Positions 21,095-21,149 of a DNA stretch of 21,149 nt are shown here, piece after piece. The stretch lies in the NCBI GenBank assembly GCA_964652155.1, contig CAZZBK010000109.1:1-21149 (forward strand), written 5' to 3'. The stretch is from CAZZBK01 sp964652155. GTDB lineage: Bacteria > Planctomycetota > Planctomycetia > Pirellulales > PNKZ01. Position 1 is the first letter of the stretch. Every line of letters starts with the position of its first letter. The translations under genes and the position numbers were made by a program. Under the pieces are notes generated by a model. The model searched no databases. It was not told where the DNA came from and saw only the letters and a program-made list of their open reading frames with translations.

Positions 21095-21149
21095 TCACCA
21101 CGCTTGTTTCGCGTCGCTCACAAAGCGTTCCTTCGTCATCCCGCTGCCT
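21095..21149 (-). CDS. possible 3' end of a convergent gene, cut by the window edge
   Basis: On the minus strand one frame is open from the window edge to TGA at 21097-21095 and reads GSGMTKERFVSDAKQAW. The third codon positions are mostly G or C, as in the genes here. With only 17 codons it cannot be identified. If real, the gene is convergent with the FtsK-like gene. Confidence 0.25.
   Translation of the reverse strand, partial: GSGMTKERFVSDAKQAW

Overview
The window looks like chromosomal DNA of a planctomycete, probably from the Pirellulales neighbourhood. It is GC-rich. Several gene families point the same way: a giant surface protein with an N-terminal LEPR-XLL-type tag, a YTV-repeat cell-wall protein, a Tat-exported DUF1501 protein, a secreted DUF2961 (GH172) protein, and a zinc-ribbon membrane protein. 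The taxonomic call is inference from gene content; there is no marker RNA gene here.

Layout. 1-110: two hairpins, one a probable terminator. 111-1568: two minus-strand genes (zinc-ribbon membrane protein, tandem ACT-domain regulator); the second has a promoter so close to its start that its mRNA would be leaderless. 1749-2144: YbgC-type thioesterase, divergent from the ACT gene. 2253-6317: 1354-residue surface protein with five 108-residue cadherin/Ig-like repeats followed by eight 47-residue repeats. 6511-7110: small secreted Gly-rich protein. 7182-10010 (minus): GH172-type secreted protein and thioredoxin reductase, separated by a 96-bp imperfect inverted repeat. 10361-11884: aldehyde dehydrogenase. 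11956-12900 (minus): D-2-hydroxyacid dehydrogenase. 12884-13361: a 213-bp tandem duplication carrying a dispersed palindromic element, interrupted by a 100-N assembly gap. 13476-14834: DUF1501 protein. 15279-16664: YTV protein. 16867-20981: a two-gene operon encoding a 73-residue helical protein and a 1298-residue membrane FtsK/SpoIIIE multi-ATPase. 20982-21149: heptanucleotide repeats in opposite orientations and possibly the tail of a convergent gene.

How the genes relate. Most are single-gene transcription units set apart by hairpins, as is common in planctomycetes. Several products belong to the cell envelope or exterior (giant surface protein, Gly-rich secreted protein, GH172 protein, DUF1501, YTV protein). 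The best candidate for an undescribed system is the operon at 16867-20981. A small two-helix protein is translationally coupled (GTGA overlap) to an ATPase with three FtsK-like modules, only the middle one with intact Walker motifs. This resembles the EccC/EssC motor and small helical partner of type VII secretion, but with large coiled coils on both sides of the membrane hairpin. A second item of interest is the ~117-bp palindromic element family (three copies), which looks like a REPIN- or MITE-type non-autonomous repeat.
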